A program made the translations under genes and the position numbers. DNA of 64,000 bases from an uncultured Prevotellaceae bacterium. Its GTDB lineage: Bacteria > Bacteroidota > Bacteroidia > Bacteroidales > Bacteroidaceae. Position 1 is the stretch's first letter, and the number at the start of each line of letters is the position of its first letter. The notes below the pieces were generated by a model. It saw only the letters and a list, made by a program, of their open reading frames with translations. It searched no databases and was not told where the DNA came from. This document shows, piece after piece, positions 35,622 through 43,926 of the stretch. The stretch is taken from assembly GCA_946185285.1 (NCBI GenBank), contig CAMHIS010000002.1, positions 18,537 through 82,536 of the forward strand. Reading direction: 5' to 3'.

Positions 35622-37745
35622 ATGTACAAACCACTGTTCAACAAGCGCCGCGTGCTCGTGTTCCATCAGTTCGGGAACAAGGGTTGGTCGCTCTTCAGCT
35701 GCTTAGGCCGCGAGGTGGTCTGCTCCGTCCTCTCCGTGTCGACGCTCACTTATGCGTCGGCCGAGAGTGTCAGCACCCATCCCGTCGTCACCGACTCAGC
35801 GGCTGTCAGCACCCCACGCGAGCTGCTGCTCGACGAGGTGAGCGTCACCGGAAGCCGAGCACCCCTGACGCGTAGTCAGGCTGCGAGAATGGTCACTGTA
35901 CTGGAGCGTGCCGACATTCAGCAGGCCCCGGTGCAAAGTATTAACGATTTGCTGAAACTGGCCGTAGGCGTCGATGTCCGCCAGCGCAGTCCCATTGGCG
36001 CGCAGACCGACATCTCAGTCCGAGGCGGCACACAGGAGCAAATCATCGTCCTGCTCAACGGCATCAATATCTGCGACCCGCAGACCGGCCACAACACCCT
36101 CGACCTGCCCTGCGACTTCAGCGACATCCAGCGCATCGAGGTTCTCGAAGGCCCAGCCGCCCGCATCTACGGCACATCGTCACTCGTCGGCGCCATCAAT
36201 ATTGTGACAAAAGATGACCCCTCCCCTGCCTCCCCTGAAGGGGAGGAGCTATTGCTCCTGCGCGCCGAGGGCGGCTCCCACGGTTACGCCAACGCCGCAG
36301 CACGGATACTGCTCCCTCCCTATAGGGAGGGCCGGGTTGGGTCTTCCCTTTCCGCCTCCTACGCCCGCTCCGACGGCTACAGCCGCAGCAAGGCAGGCTC
36401 GCTGAACAGCGACTACAGCGGCGCGAAAGCCTTCTACCAAGGCCACTACGCCGCCAACGCCCTCAGCCTGAACTGGCACTTCGGCATAGCCGATAAGGGC
36501 TGGGGCTCCAGCACCGCCTACGCCTCGCCCAAGTGGCAGGCCGACGACCAGTACGAGCACACCACCAAGCTCACCGCCGCCCTCCAAGCCAATGTCCAGT
36601 CTGGTGCAGTATCACTGCACCCCACCGTCTACTGGAACCAGCACCAAGACCGCTACGAGGGCTACCGCAACCGCCCCGACCTCATGCCCTACAACTACAA
36701 CCGCACCGACGTCTTCGGCCTCCAGCTCAACAGCCACTTCGACTGGTCGTTAGGCCGCACGGCTCTCGGTGCCGAGCTGCGCAATGAGAACCTCGTCAGC
36801 GGAAACCTCGGCGAGCCGCTCACCCGCCCCCACGCCATCTACGGCACCGACCGCGACTACACTCTCGGCCTGAACCGCACCAACATCAGCGCCTATGCCG
36901 AGCACAACGTGCTGCTCCAGAACCTCACCGTCTCGGCAGGCTTTGTCGTGGTAAAGAATACATGGGCCGACATGAATCCCACCATCTACCCGGGCATCGA
37001 CGCCAGCCTGCGGCTCGGCAGCCACTGGAAGCTGCACGCCTCATACAACACATCGCTGCGTATGCCCTCGTTCACCGAGATGTACTACAAGCTGCAAGGC
37101 TACAAGGCCGACCCTCACCTAAAGCCCGAGGAGATGCGGGCCCTGGAGCTGGGCGCCAATTGTCAATTCTCAATTCTCAATTGTCAATTGTCTCTTTGGC
37201 ACCACCACGGCCGCAACATGATTGACTGGATCATGGACACCCGCCAGGGCGACGAGGCCGCATGGCAGAGCGTCAACCACACCCGCCTGAACAGCATTGG
37301 ACTGGAAACGTCGGCCCAACTCTCAATTCTCAATTCTCAATTGTCAATTAGCTACAGCTACATCCATCAGGAGAAGGACCTGGAGCCCGGCATCGTCTCG
37401 CAGTACGCCTTAGAGTACCTACGCCATAAACTGGTAGCCAACATCCACATCCCCCTGCTCCGCCAGTACGCTGTGCTGCGGCGGTGCCGCAGCCAAATCC
37501 CCTCCCGTCTCACCCTTGATGCAACCCTCCGCTACCAGGACCGCGCCGGACAGTACACCGACTTTGACGGGAGCGTCAACGACTACCGCCCTTACGCCCT
37601 CGTCGATGCCCGCCTGTCATGGCAACAGCGCGCCTACGAGCTATACCTGAAGGCCAACAACCTGCTGAACACCAGCTACCGCGACTACGGACTGGTGCCA
37701 CAACCTGGCCGCTGGATCATCGCAGGGCTAAGCATCTACATATAA
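35622..37745 (+). CDS. TonB-dependent outer-membrane receptor (BtuB/CirA-like)
   Basis: The 707-residue protein has a long N-terminal leader (about 1-47, ending TLTYASA), a TonB-box region (about 70-78, LLDEVSVTGSR), a plug domain (about 80-195, with SVRGGTQEQIIVLLNGI) and a 22-stranded-type barrel ending GRWIIAGLSIYI. It is closest to the BtuB-like receptors I know from Bacteroides, but no B12 riboswitch is present, so the ligand is open. Five short palindromic or AATT-type DNA words sit in the barrel region without breaking the frame; two encode SILNCQLS and SILNSQLS. It lies in a divergent pair with the MG2 protein. Confidence 0.88.
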   Translation: MYKPLFNKRRVLVFHQFGNKGWSLFSCLGREVVCSVLSVSTLTYASAESVSTHPVVTDSAAVSTPRELLLDEVSVTGSRAPLTRSQAARMVTVLERADIQQAPVQSINDLLKLAVGVDVRQRSPIGAQTDISVRGGTQEQIIVLLNGINICDPQTGHNTLDLPCDFSDIQRIEVLEGPAARIYGTSSLVGAINIVTKDDPSPASPEGEELLLLRAEGGSHGYANAAARILLPPYREGRVGSSLSASYARSDGYSRSKAGSLNSDYSGAKAFYQGHYAANALSLNWHFGIADKGWGSSTAYASPKWQADDQYEHTTKLTAALQANVQSGAVSLHPTVYWNQHQDRYEGYRNRPDLMPYNYNRTDVFGLQLNSHFDWSLGRTALGAELRNENLVSGNLGEPLTRPHAIYGTDRDYTLGLNRTNISAYAEHNVLLQNLTVSAGFVVVKNTWADMNPTIYPGIDASLRLGSHWKLHASYNTSLRMPSFTEMYYKLQGYKADPHLKPEEMRALELGANCQFSILNCQLSLWHHHGRNMIDWIMDTRQGDEAAWQSVNHTRLNSIGLETSAQLSILNSQLSISYSYIHQEKDLEPGIVSQYALEYLRHKLVANIHIPLLRQYAVLRRCRSQIPSRLTLDATLRYQDRAGQYTDFDGSVNDYRPYALVDARLSWQQRAYELYLKANNLLNTSYRDYGLVPQPGRWIIAGLSIYI
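36229..36246 (+). repeat. CCTCCCC/GGGGAGG hairpin inside the TonB receptor gene
   Basis: A 7-bp inverted repeat with a TGAA loop, translated as SPEGEE. It looks like an inserted word rather than a conserved barrel sequence. Confidence 0.55.
36314..36331 (+). repeat. Perfect 18-bp palindrome inside the TonB receptor gene
   Basis: CCCTCCCTATAGGGAGGG is a perfect palindrome, followed by a GCCGGGTTGGG tail. It is translated in frame as PPYREG. Confidence 0.65.
37157..37190 (+). repeat. CAATTGTCAATTCTC-type repeat inside the TonB receptor gene
   Basis: A 34-bp run of CAATT words, nearly palindromic, encodes CQFSILNCQLS in frame (about residues 513-523). A related run lies at 37321-37350. Confidence 0.75.
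37321..37350 (+). repeat. Second CAATT-type repeat inside the TonB receptor gene
   Basis: TCTCAATTCTCAATTCTCAA followed by TTGTCAATTA encodes SILNSQLSI in frame, a near copy of the peptide about 55 residues earlier. Confidence 0.75.
37470..37494 (+). repeat. 25-bp palindromic word shared with nudC
   Basis: Contains CTGCGGCGGTGCCGCAG, as at 15916-15940. It is read here as AVLRRCRS, whereas nudC reads it in a different frame as CTAAVPQ. Confidence 0.75.
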
Positions 37746-37876
37746 TATCTGGCGCGCGTACGTGCATGAATGAAGTCTGGTTACACATAGCACCCCCGAC
37801 ACTTAACCGCCTGACTGTCAGAGCTATTCTTTCTGAGGCTGACCGCACCTAAGGGCCATCTAAATGAGATATAGAT

Positions 37877-38266
37877 CCAATCGGTCATTAGACGTCTTTG
37901 CACCGGAAAAAACTGTTCAACACGTTTTTTATCCGTCAATCCGTCACCTTCGTCCTATCTACCACATGCTGAGCGTGTTACGTGGTGACGGATGATGGTG
38001 ACGGGTGACGGATGACTATATGCTCCGACGGCTGTAATGATTCACGTGCGGTGAATCATCGTTCACCGCACGTGAACAATTGGCACAGAGGCTTGGCGTA
38101 CGGGAATGCGCCGTGCATCCGTCATCCGTCACCATCATCTGTCATCACGTATCCGCTTGATTGTCTGTTGTTTGCGTGGCTGTGACGGATGTGACGGATT
38201 TAAAACTCTCTTTTTTGTGAGATTGACGGCAGATTTGGAGTTCTCTCGAGCTTAATGGCCCATTAG
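37877..38266 (+). repeat. MITE-like structured repeat, copy B
   Basis: This is the main content of the 687-bp gap between the convergent TonB receptor and DUF3078 genes. Imperfect terminal inverted repeats lie at 37877-37892 and 38251-38266. Outer arms are 37931-37947 and 38182-38199. Inner arms are 37979-38014 and 38116-38151. The central perfect 15-bp hairpin is 38041-38055/38062-38076, with loop TCATCG. All three mismatches in the inner arms are G-T, i.e. G-U pairs in a plus-strand RNA. There is no ORF. Confidence 0.9.
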
Positions 38267-38277
38267 TCTCAAAAGGC

Positions 38278-38353
38278 CCCTAAATCTGCCATAAATCTTG
38301 CACAAATAGGAGAATCCGAAAGGATTTCTGTAAGATTTTGTGTAGATTTAGGG
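38278..38353. repeat. 76-bp imperfect hairpin
   Basis: Outer arms CCCTAAATCT and AGATTTAGGG are perfectly complementary. Inner segments AAATCTT/AAGATTT and GAATCC/GGATTTC extend the stem to a small GAAA loop. It begins 11 bp after copy B. Confidence 0.65.
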
Positions 38354-38373
38354 TCCAATGACTTTACCGAATA

Positions 38374-38414
38374 AAGAAAAGGGCTACGCACAAATTCGGC
38401 GCAGCCCTTTTCTT
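38374..38414. terminator. Bidirectional intrinsic terminator
   Basis: A 16-bp stem, AAGAAAAGGGCTACGC against GCGCAGCCCTTTTCTT (one wobble), ends in a T run on both strands. It closes the leftward DUF3078 gene and could also stop rightward transcription. Confidence 0.8.
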
Positions 38415-38432
38415 ATTTCCCAGTACTCATCA

Positions 38433-39641
38433 TTAGAACGAATAGGAGAGTCCGATGGACGTGTACTCCTTAAACTGGAAGTAGCCGAGGTCGTCGTCAT
38501 ATACGTTGCCGTCGTCGAAACGCGGATAGAGGAAGATATTGGCCGTAATATACTTCGAAACCTTCAGCTGGAACGTATTCTCCCACTCCACCTCAGCACG
38601 GTGATAAGAGGTGAAGCCCCACAGGCGGCTCTTCCATGTCACCGTCTCGGACAACTTCCACTGTAAGTCGGCGGTCAGCTGCGAACCAGGATCGAGCAGA
38701 TAGTGCTTGTCGGCATCGATGCCATGACGCGACGGGAACCAGCTGAAGTCCGTCGGGTTTGCCGTGTTCTGGTTAGGGAACAGCGTACGGCCGACATAGC
38801 GGTAGTTCAGCGCAATGGGCGACAAGTTGACAGTACCCGTCAGTTTCTTGTCGAATGCCTCCACCTTGTAGTCCATACCGAGACCGACGTTCAGGTTGAA
38901 GGGAGAGAAGAAGTCGGAGTACGTGCGGTGGTCATTCGACTTCAGACCGCGAGCAAACTGTGTCCAGGCCAGCAGCTGCAGCGTATAGTACCAGCGCTTG
39001 GTGGCCTGCAGACCAACCTTCGACGTCAGACGTAGCAGGTCTTCGTTCGCCTTCCACTTGTGGAGCGAGTCGGAGCGGGCCGTCAGGAAACCAAGCTTGG
39101 CCTCTAACTTATTGTCCCACTTCCACTTACCCTTGTTGTCGTAATTGGCCTCCAAGGTCAGGCTGCCCAAAAGCGAATAGGTCGACTCACCACCCTTGTA
39201 CCAGTTGCTGCTGACGTAGTTCTGCATGAACTGCAGGAATCCGTCGCCCTTTCTGGTCCAGAACTTCGGCTTTGTCACCACCACCTCGGCAGGAGCAATC
39301 TCCGGCTCGTCGGGCTGCGGCGCGACGTGCTCCACCAGCTCCACTTTCTGCTCGATGGGCTGGTCGATATCCTGGCGCAGCGAACCGCTCTCCTCCAACT
39401 GTGTCTCCGTAGCCTCCACCAGGTCGGGGCGGTTCAGATAGACATTCATCAGGGCCTGGTCCACGGCCTCATCGACGTCGCTCGATTCATTACTGAGTGC
39501 CAACATCCCAGCCGACACATTATGATAGAACGTCAGCGGAGCGAACAGCCTGTAGGCTGAACCGCTGACAGAGTCGTTTGGCTGTGCGGCGCTGGCGCTG
39601 AGCGCACAGCCTGCCGCGATAGAAATAAACAGTTTTCGCAT
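38433..39641 (-). CDS. DUF3078 outer-membrane beta-barrel-like protein
   Basis: The 402-residue product starts at ATG 39641 with a signal peptide (1-18, ending SASA). An acidic, Pro/Glu-rich stretch (about 85-125) precedes a DUF3078 domain with FLQFMQNYVSSNWYKGGEST, NKLEAKLGF and repeated amphipathic strands to a C-terminal YTSIGLSYSF. The final aromatic residue fits an outer-membrane barrel. DUF3078 has no known function. The longer frame from 39686 would run through the promoter. It is divergent from yidC. Confidence 0.85.
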   Translation of the reverse strand: MRKLFISIAAGCALSASAAQPNDSVSGSAYRLFAPLTFYHNVSAGMLALSNESSDVDEAVDQALMNVYLNRPDLVEATETQLEESGSLRQDIDQPIEQKVELVEHVAPQPDEPEIAPAEVVVTKPKFWTRKGDGFLQFMQNYVSSNWYKGGESTYSLLGSLTLEANYDNKGKWKWDNKLEAKLGFLTARSDSLHKWKANEDLLRLTSKVGLQATKRWYYTLQLLAWTQFARGLKSNDHRTYSDFFSPFNLNVGLGMDYKVEAFDKKLTGTVNLSPIALNYRYVGRTLFPNQNTANPTDFSWFPSRHGIDADKHYLLDPGSQLTADLQWKLSETVTWKSRLWGFTSYHRAEVEWENTFQLKVSKYITANIFLYPRFDDGNVYDDDLGYFQFKEYTSIGLSYSF

Positions 39642-39651
39642 AATTCTGCTG

Positions 39652-39659
39652 CAAAGGTA
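39652..39659 (-). promoter_or_regulatory. -7 promoter box for the DUF3078 gene
   Basis: Minus-strand TACCTTTG (TAnnTTTG) ends 10 nt before the ATG at 39641. Confidence 0.55.
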
Positions 39660-39755
39660 ATAAAAAGTCAAAAAATAAAAAAGCAAAAAAGTAAAAAAGT
39701 AAATGGACTTCTCTCTTTTTTTACCTTTTTACTTTCTTACCTTTAAAATTTTTCG

Positions 39756-39763
39756 TACCTTTG
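39756..39763 (+). promoter_or_regulatory. -7 promoter box for the yidC operon
   Basis: TACCTTTG (TAnnTTTG), 41 nt upstream of the yidC ATG at 39805. The gap before it carries A/T-rich AAAAAGTAAA-type direct and inverted words. Confidence 0.55.
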
Positions 39764-39804
39764 CACCTTGATTGATTATGAAACAATAAAAACGACCAAA
39801 TAAA

Positions 39805-41676
39805 ATGAACAGAGACACCGTCATCGGATTTACATTGATTGCCCTGGTACTCATAGGTTTCAGCTGGTACAACCAACCTTCAGCCGAACAGATAGAAGCC
39901 CAGCGCAAGGAGGACAGCATCGCCGCTGTCATGAAGGATAACGCCAAAAGAAAACAGGCCGAGGAGGCTGCCCTGAAAGCAAAGGCCGACGAAGCTGCCA
40001 AAAACGACTCGTCGAGTCTTTTCTTCTCAGCACTCAGTGGTCAGGACAGCCCCGTGGTGCTGAAGAACGGAAAGGTAGAGCTGACACTCTCGACAAAGGG
40101 CGGCACACTGACAAAGGCCGTCATTAAGAACTTCGCCGACAAGGACGGCAATCCCGACGTAACCCTATACGACCTGAAGGACCAGCAGATGAACTTCCTC
40201 TTAGCTGGCAAGCAGGACAACATCATCACCCAGGACCTGTACTTCACCCCGTCGAACCAGAGCGACTCGACCGTCACCATGACCGCACAGGCCACCGGCG
40301 GCGGCAGCATCGTACTCGACTACCGGCTCGGTCCTGACCACCTGCTTCACTTCTCGCTCACCGCCAATGGCCTGAGCGGTGTCTTTGCGCCTACCTACAA
40401 GGAGATGGACATCGAGTGGAACGGCCACAGCCGTCAGCAGGAGAAAGGTTTTTACTTTGAGAACCGCTATACGGGCCTGTTCTATAAGGAGGCTCACAAC
40501 GGCTCAACCGACAACCTGTCGGAGACTGCCGACAAAATGGAGACCATCGATGAGCAGCTCGACTGGGTAGCTTTCCGCAACCAGTTCTTCAGCCTGGCTC
40601 TTATCTCGAAGGACAACTTCGCCGGCGGTGCCACCCTCAGCAGTGTGCAGGACCAGAAGGAGTCGGGCTACCTGAAGCAGTTCGACGCCAAGCTGAAGAC
40701 CGCCTTCGACCCTACAGGTCAGCAGCCGTCGGAGTTTGAGATGTACATCGGCCCCAATGACTTCCGACTGATTCAGGACGTCGAGCAGCAGAGCCAGTTC
40801 GGCAAGGACCTCGACCTGGAGCAGCTCGTTAACTTGGGCTGGTGGCTTTTCCGCCTGATTAACCGCTGGTTTACGCTATATGTCTTCGACTGGCTTGCTT
40901 CCTGGGGCTTCTCGATGGGCATCGTGCTGATTCTTATCACACTGATACTCAAGGCCATTACCTTCCCGATGGTAAAGAAAAGCTATATGTCGAGTGCCAA
41001 GATGCGCGTGCTGAAGCCGAAGTTCGAAGAGGCCACCAAGCAGTACGACAAGCCCGAGGATCAGATGAAAAAGCAGCAGGCCATGATGCAGATGTACTCG
41101 CAGTACGGCGTATCGCCGCTCTCAGGCTGTCTGCCCATGCTCATCCAAATGCCCATCTGGATAGCCATGTTCTGGTTCGTGCCCAATGCCATCCAGCTGC
41201 GCGGTCAGTCGTTCCTGTGGATGGAGGACCTGGCCACCTACGACCCCATCGTTTCTTGGAGCAGCCACATTTGGGGCATCGGCGACCACCTGTCGCTGTC
41301 GTGCCTGCTGTTCTGCGGCTCCAATATACTTTATTCTTGGTTCACCATGCGCCAGCAGCGCGACCAGATGGTGGGCGCACAAGCTGAGCAGATGAAGATG
41401 ATGCAGTGGATGATGTACTTGATGCCGCTGATGTTCTTCTTCATGTTCAACGACTACTCAAGCGGCCTAAACTTCTACTACTTCGTTTCGCTGTTCTTCT
41501 CGTCAATCATCATGTTCGTACTCCGCAAGACCACCGACGACGAGAAGCTATTGGCCATTCTCGAGGCTCGCTACAAGGAGAATAAGAACAACCCGAAGAA
41601 AAAGAGCGGCCTCGCCGCACGACTCGAAGCCATGCAGAAGCAGGCCGAGGAACTGCAGAAGCAGCGCCAAAAATAA
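39805..41676 (+). CDS. yidC: Membrane protein insertase YidC
   Basis: YidC inserts and folds inner-membrane proteins alone or with SecYEG. The 623-residue protein has an N-terminal anchor (5-22), a large periplasmic beta domain (about 50-335) and the conserved core of membrane helices (about 350-390, 435-460, 490-512 and 535-575). In the core helix the groove Arg of E. coli YidC is replaced by K383 (LILKAITFPMVKK), so a positive charge is kept. The C-terminus is Lys/Gln-rich. It heads a rightward run with an S9 peptidase 10 nt downstream. Confidence 0.95.
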   Translation: MNRDTVIGFTLIALVLIGFSWYNQPSAEQIEAQRKEDSIAAVMKDNAKRKQAEEAALKAKADEAAKNDSSSLFFSALSGQDSPVVLKNGKVELTLSTKGGTLTKAVIKNFADKDGNPDVTLYDLKDQQMNFLLAGKQDNIITQDLYFTPSNQSDSTVTMTAQATGGGSIVLDYRLGPDHLLHFSLTANGLSGVFAPTYKEMDIEWNGHSRQQEKGFYFENRYTGLFYKEAHNGSTDNLSETADKMETIDEQLDWVAFRNQFFSLALISKDNFAGGATLSSVQDQKESGYLKQFDAKLKTAFDPTGQQPSEFEMYIGPNDFRLIQDVEQQSQFGKDLDLEQLVNLGWWLFRLINRWFTLYVFDWLASWGFSMGIVLILITLILKAITFPMVKKSYMSSAKMRVLKPKFEEATKQYDKPEDQMKKQQAMMQMYSQYGVSPLSGCLPMLIQMPIWIAMFWFVPNAIQLRGQSFLWMEDLATYDPIVSWSSHIWGIGDHLSLSCLLFCGSNILYSWFTMRQQRDQMVGAQAEQMKMMQWMMYLMPLMFFFMFNDYSSGLNFYYFVSLFFSSIIMFVLRKTTDDEKLLAILEARYKENKNNPKKKSGLAARLEAMQKQAEELQKQRQK

Positions 41677-41686
41677 AGCTAAAGAT

Positions 41687-43900
41687 ATGAGAAAGATTAT
41701 GACCATAGCAACAGCCGCCCTGATGCTGACGGCATGCAGCACACAGAAAGACGGCGACAAAGTGAACATCGAGAAGCAGACCGTCAAGCTGGAGAACGAC
41801 CAGATGACACCAGAGGCTCTGTGGGCCATGAGTCGTATCGGCGGCTATCAGGCTTCGCCCGACGGCCAGCACGTAGTATTCCAGACGGGCTACTACAGCG
41901 TGGCAGAGAACGCCAGCCACCAGGTGCTCTGGATGATGAACGCCGACGGCAGCGGGCAGCGCCAGCTGACCACCGATGCCGACAACGAGACCGACGCCCA
42001 GTGGCTCGACAGCGAGACCATCGCCTTCATGCGTGGCGGCGAGGTGTGGAAGATGAACCTCGACGGCGGCAGTCGCAAGCAGATCTCGGAGACCGAGGGC
42101 AAGGTGGAGGGCTTCATGTTCTCGCCCGACCGCAAGAAGGTCATCATCCTGCAGAGCATCCCCTTCAACGAGATTATCCAGAAGAACCCTGACGACCTGC
42201 CCAAGGCTACAGGCCGCAAGATTACTGACCTGATGTACCGCCACTGGGACCACTACGTAGAGAGCATCCAGCACCCCTTCGTCTACAGTGTGGGCGATGG
42301 TTTTGCCATCGCCGACGAGGGTAAGGACATCCTCGAGGGCGAGCCTTACGAGTGCCCCATGGAGCCCTTCGGCGGCATGGAGCAGCTGGCCTGGAGTCCC
42401 GATTCCAAGAACATCGCCTTCACCTGTCGTTGCAAGACTGGACTGTCTTACAGCGTCTCGACCGATTCAGACATCTTTCTCTACGACGCAGAGAGCGGCG
42501 ACATGGACAAAACCTGGAACCTCTGCAAGAACCATGAGTGGGGCGTGGTGTCCGACGGCACAGTTCCTTACGAGATTGACAACTTGCTCGACCCCACGAA
42601 GACGCTCAAGAACCAGTTCGTCAACACGAACCTGAAAGACATGAACGTGGGCTACGACACCAACCCGAAGTTCTCGCCAGACGGCCGCTACGTGGCCTGG
42701 CTCTCGATGGAGCGCGACGGCTACGAGGCCGACCGCAACCGGCTCTGCATCTACGACCTGAAGGAGAGAACCAAGAACTACGTCACCGAGTCGTTCGACT
42801 CCAATGTCGATGACTACTGCTGGGCACCCGACTCGAAGACTATATATTATATAGGTGTATGGCACGCCACCGAGAATCTCTACCGCACCAACCTCGAGGG
42901 TGAGGTGAAGCAGATGACAGACTATGAAGCTGACTTCGGTTCGCTGCAGATGCTGAACGACAAGCAGATTCTGGCCGAGAAGCACTCTTTCACCGAGCCT
43001 GCAGACCTCTATGTAGTGACGCCTGGCGATAGCATTGGCAATACAGCAGCGTCGCAGATTACCGAGGTCAACAAGGAGATTCTCGACCAGTTAGGAAAGC
43101 CTTCCGTTGAGAAATACTGGGTGAAGACAACCGACGGCAAGGAAATGCTCACATGGGTTATCCTACCTCCTCATTTCGACAAGAACAAGAAGTACCCCAC
43201 CCTGCTCTTCTGCGAGGGAGGCCCGCAGTCGCCAGTATCGCAGTTCTGGAGCTACCGCTGGAACTTCTTCATCATGGCCTCGCAGGGATACGTCATTGTG
43301 GCTCCAAACCGTCGCGGTCTGCCCGGCTTCGGACAGGAATGGCTTGAAGAAATCAGCGGCGACTGGACTGGCCAATGCATGAAAGACTACCTGTCGGCGA
43401 TAGACTTCGCCTGCGACAATCTGCCATACGTTGACCGTGACAAACTGGGTGCTGTCGGCGCCTCGTTCGGCGGTTTCTCTGTCTACTACCTCGCCGGCCA
43501 CCACGACAAGCGCTTCAAGTGCTTCATTGCTCACGACGGCGCCTTCAACCTCGAGGCCATGTACACAGAGACCGAGGAGAACTGGTTCTCGAACTGGGAG
43601 TACGACGATGCATACTGGAACAAGGACCAGACGGCCCGCGCCCGCAAGACCTACGAGAACTCGCCCCACCGCTTCGTCGATAAGTGGGACACGCCCATCC
43701 TCTGCATTCACGGCGAGAAGGACTACCGTATCAACGCCACGCAGGGTATGTCGGCCTTCAACGCCGCCCGCATGCGCGGTATCGAGGCCGAGCTGCTCAT
43801 CTTCCCCGACGAGAACCACTGGGTGCTGAAGCCCCAGAACGGCATCCTCTGGCAGCGCACCTACTTCGAGTGGCTGGCCAAGTGGCTGAAAAAGAATTGA
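41687..43900 (+). CDS. S9 family prolyl oligopeptidase / dipeptidyl peptidase, lipoprotein
   Basis: The 737-residue protein has a lipoprotein signal (C17 in MLTACST), a beta-propeller of WD40-like/TolB repeats (about 45-420, e.g. AWSPDSKNIAF and YVAWLSMERDG) and an alpha/beta hydrolase domain. The catalytic triad is S593 in GASFGGF, D679 in GEKDYRI and H711 in DENHWVL. It probably trims peptides in the periplasm or at the cell surface. The next gene is an MFS carrier 26 nt downstream, suggesting coupled hydrolysis and import of short peptides. This is inference from context. Confidence 0.92.
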   Translation: MRKIMTIATAALMLTACSTQKDGDKVNIEKQTVKLENDQMTPEALWAMSRIGGYQASPDGQHVVFQTGYYSVAENASHQVLWMMNADGSGQRQLTTDADNETDAQWLDSETIAFMRGGEVWKMNLDGGSRKQISETEGKVEGFMFSPDRKKVIILQSIPFNEIIQKNPDDLPKATGRKITDLMYRHWDHYVESIQHPFVYSVGDGFAIADEGKDILEGEPYECPMEPFGGMEQLAWSPDSKNIAFTCRCKTGLSYSVSTDSDIFLYDAESGDMDKTWNLCKNHEWGVVSDGTVPYEIDNLLDPTKTLKNQFVNTNLKDMNVGYDTNPKFSPDGRYVAWLSMERDGYEADRNRLCIYDLKERTKNYVTESFDSNVDDYCWAPDSKTIYYIGVWHATENLYRTNLEGEVKQMTDYEADFGSLQMLNDKQILAEKHSFTEPADLYVVTPGDSIGNTAASQITEVNKEILDQLGKPSVEKYWVKTTDGKEMLTWVILPPHFDKNKKYPTLLFCEGGPQSPVSQFWSYRWNFFIMASQGYVIVAPNRRGLPGFGQEWLEEISGDWTGQCMKDYLSAIDFACDNLPYVDRDKLGAVGASFGGFSVYYLAGHHDKRFKCFIAHDGAFNLEAMYTETEENWFSNWEYDDAYWNKDQTARARKTYENSPHRFVDKWDTPILCIHGEKDYRINATQGMSAFNAARMRGIEAELLIFPDENHWVLKPQNGILWQRTYFEWLAKWLKKN

Positions 43901-43926
43901 TAATTGAAAATTGATAATTGAAAATT
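43894..43926 (+). repeat. AATTGATAATTGAAAATT-type repeat before the MFS gene
   Basis: Two tandem copies of a TTGATAATTGAAAA word fill the whole gap and abut the ATG at 43927. It belongs to the same style of AATT repeats found in the TonB receptor gene. Confidence 0.65.
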
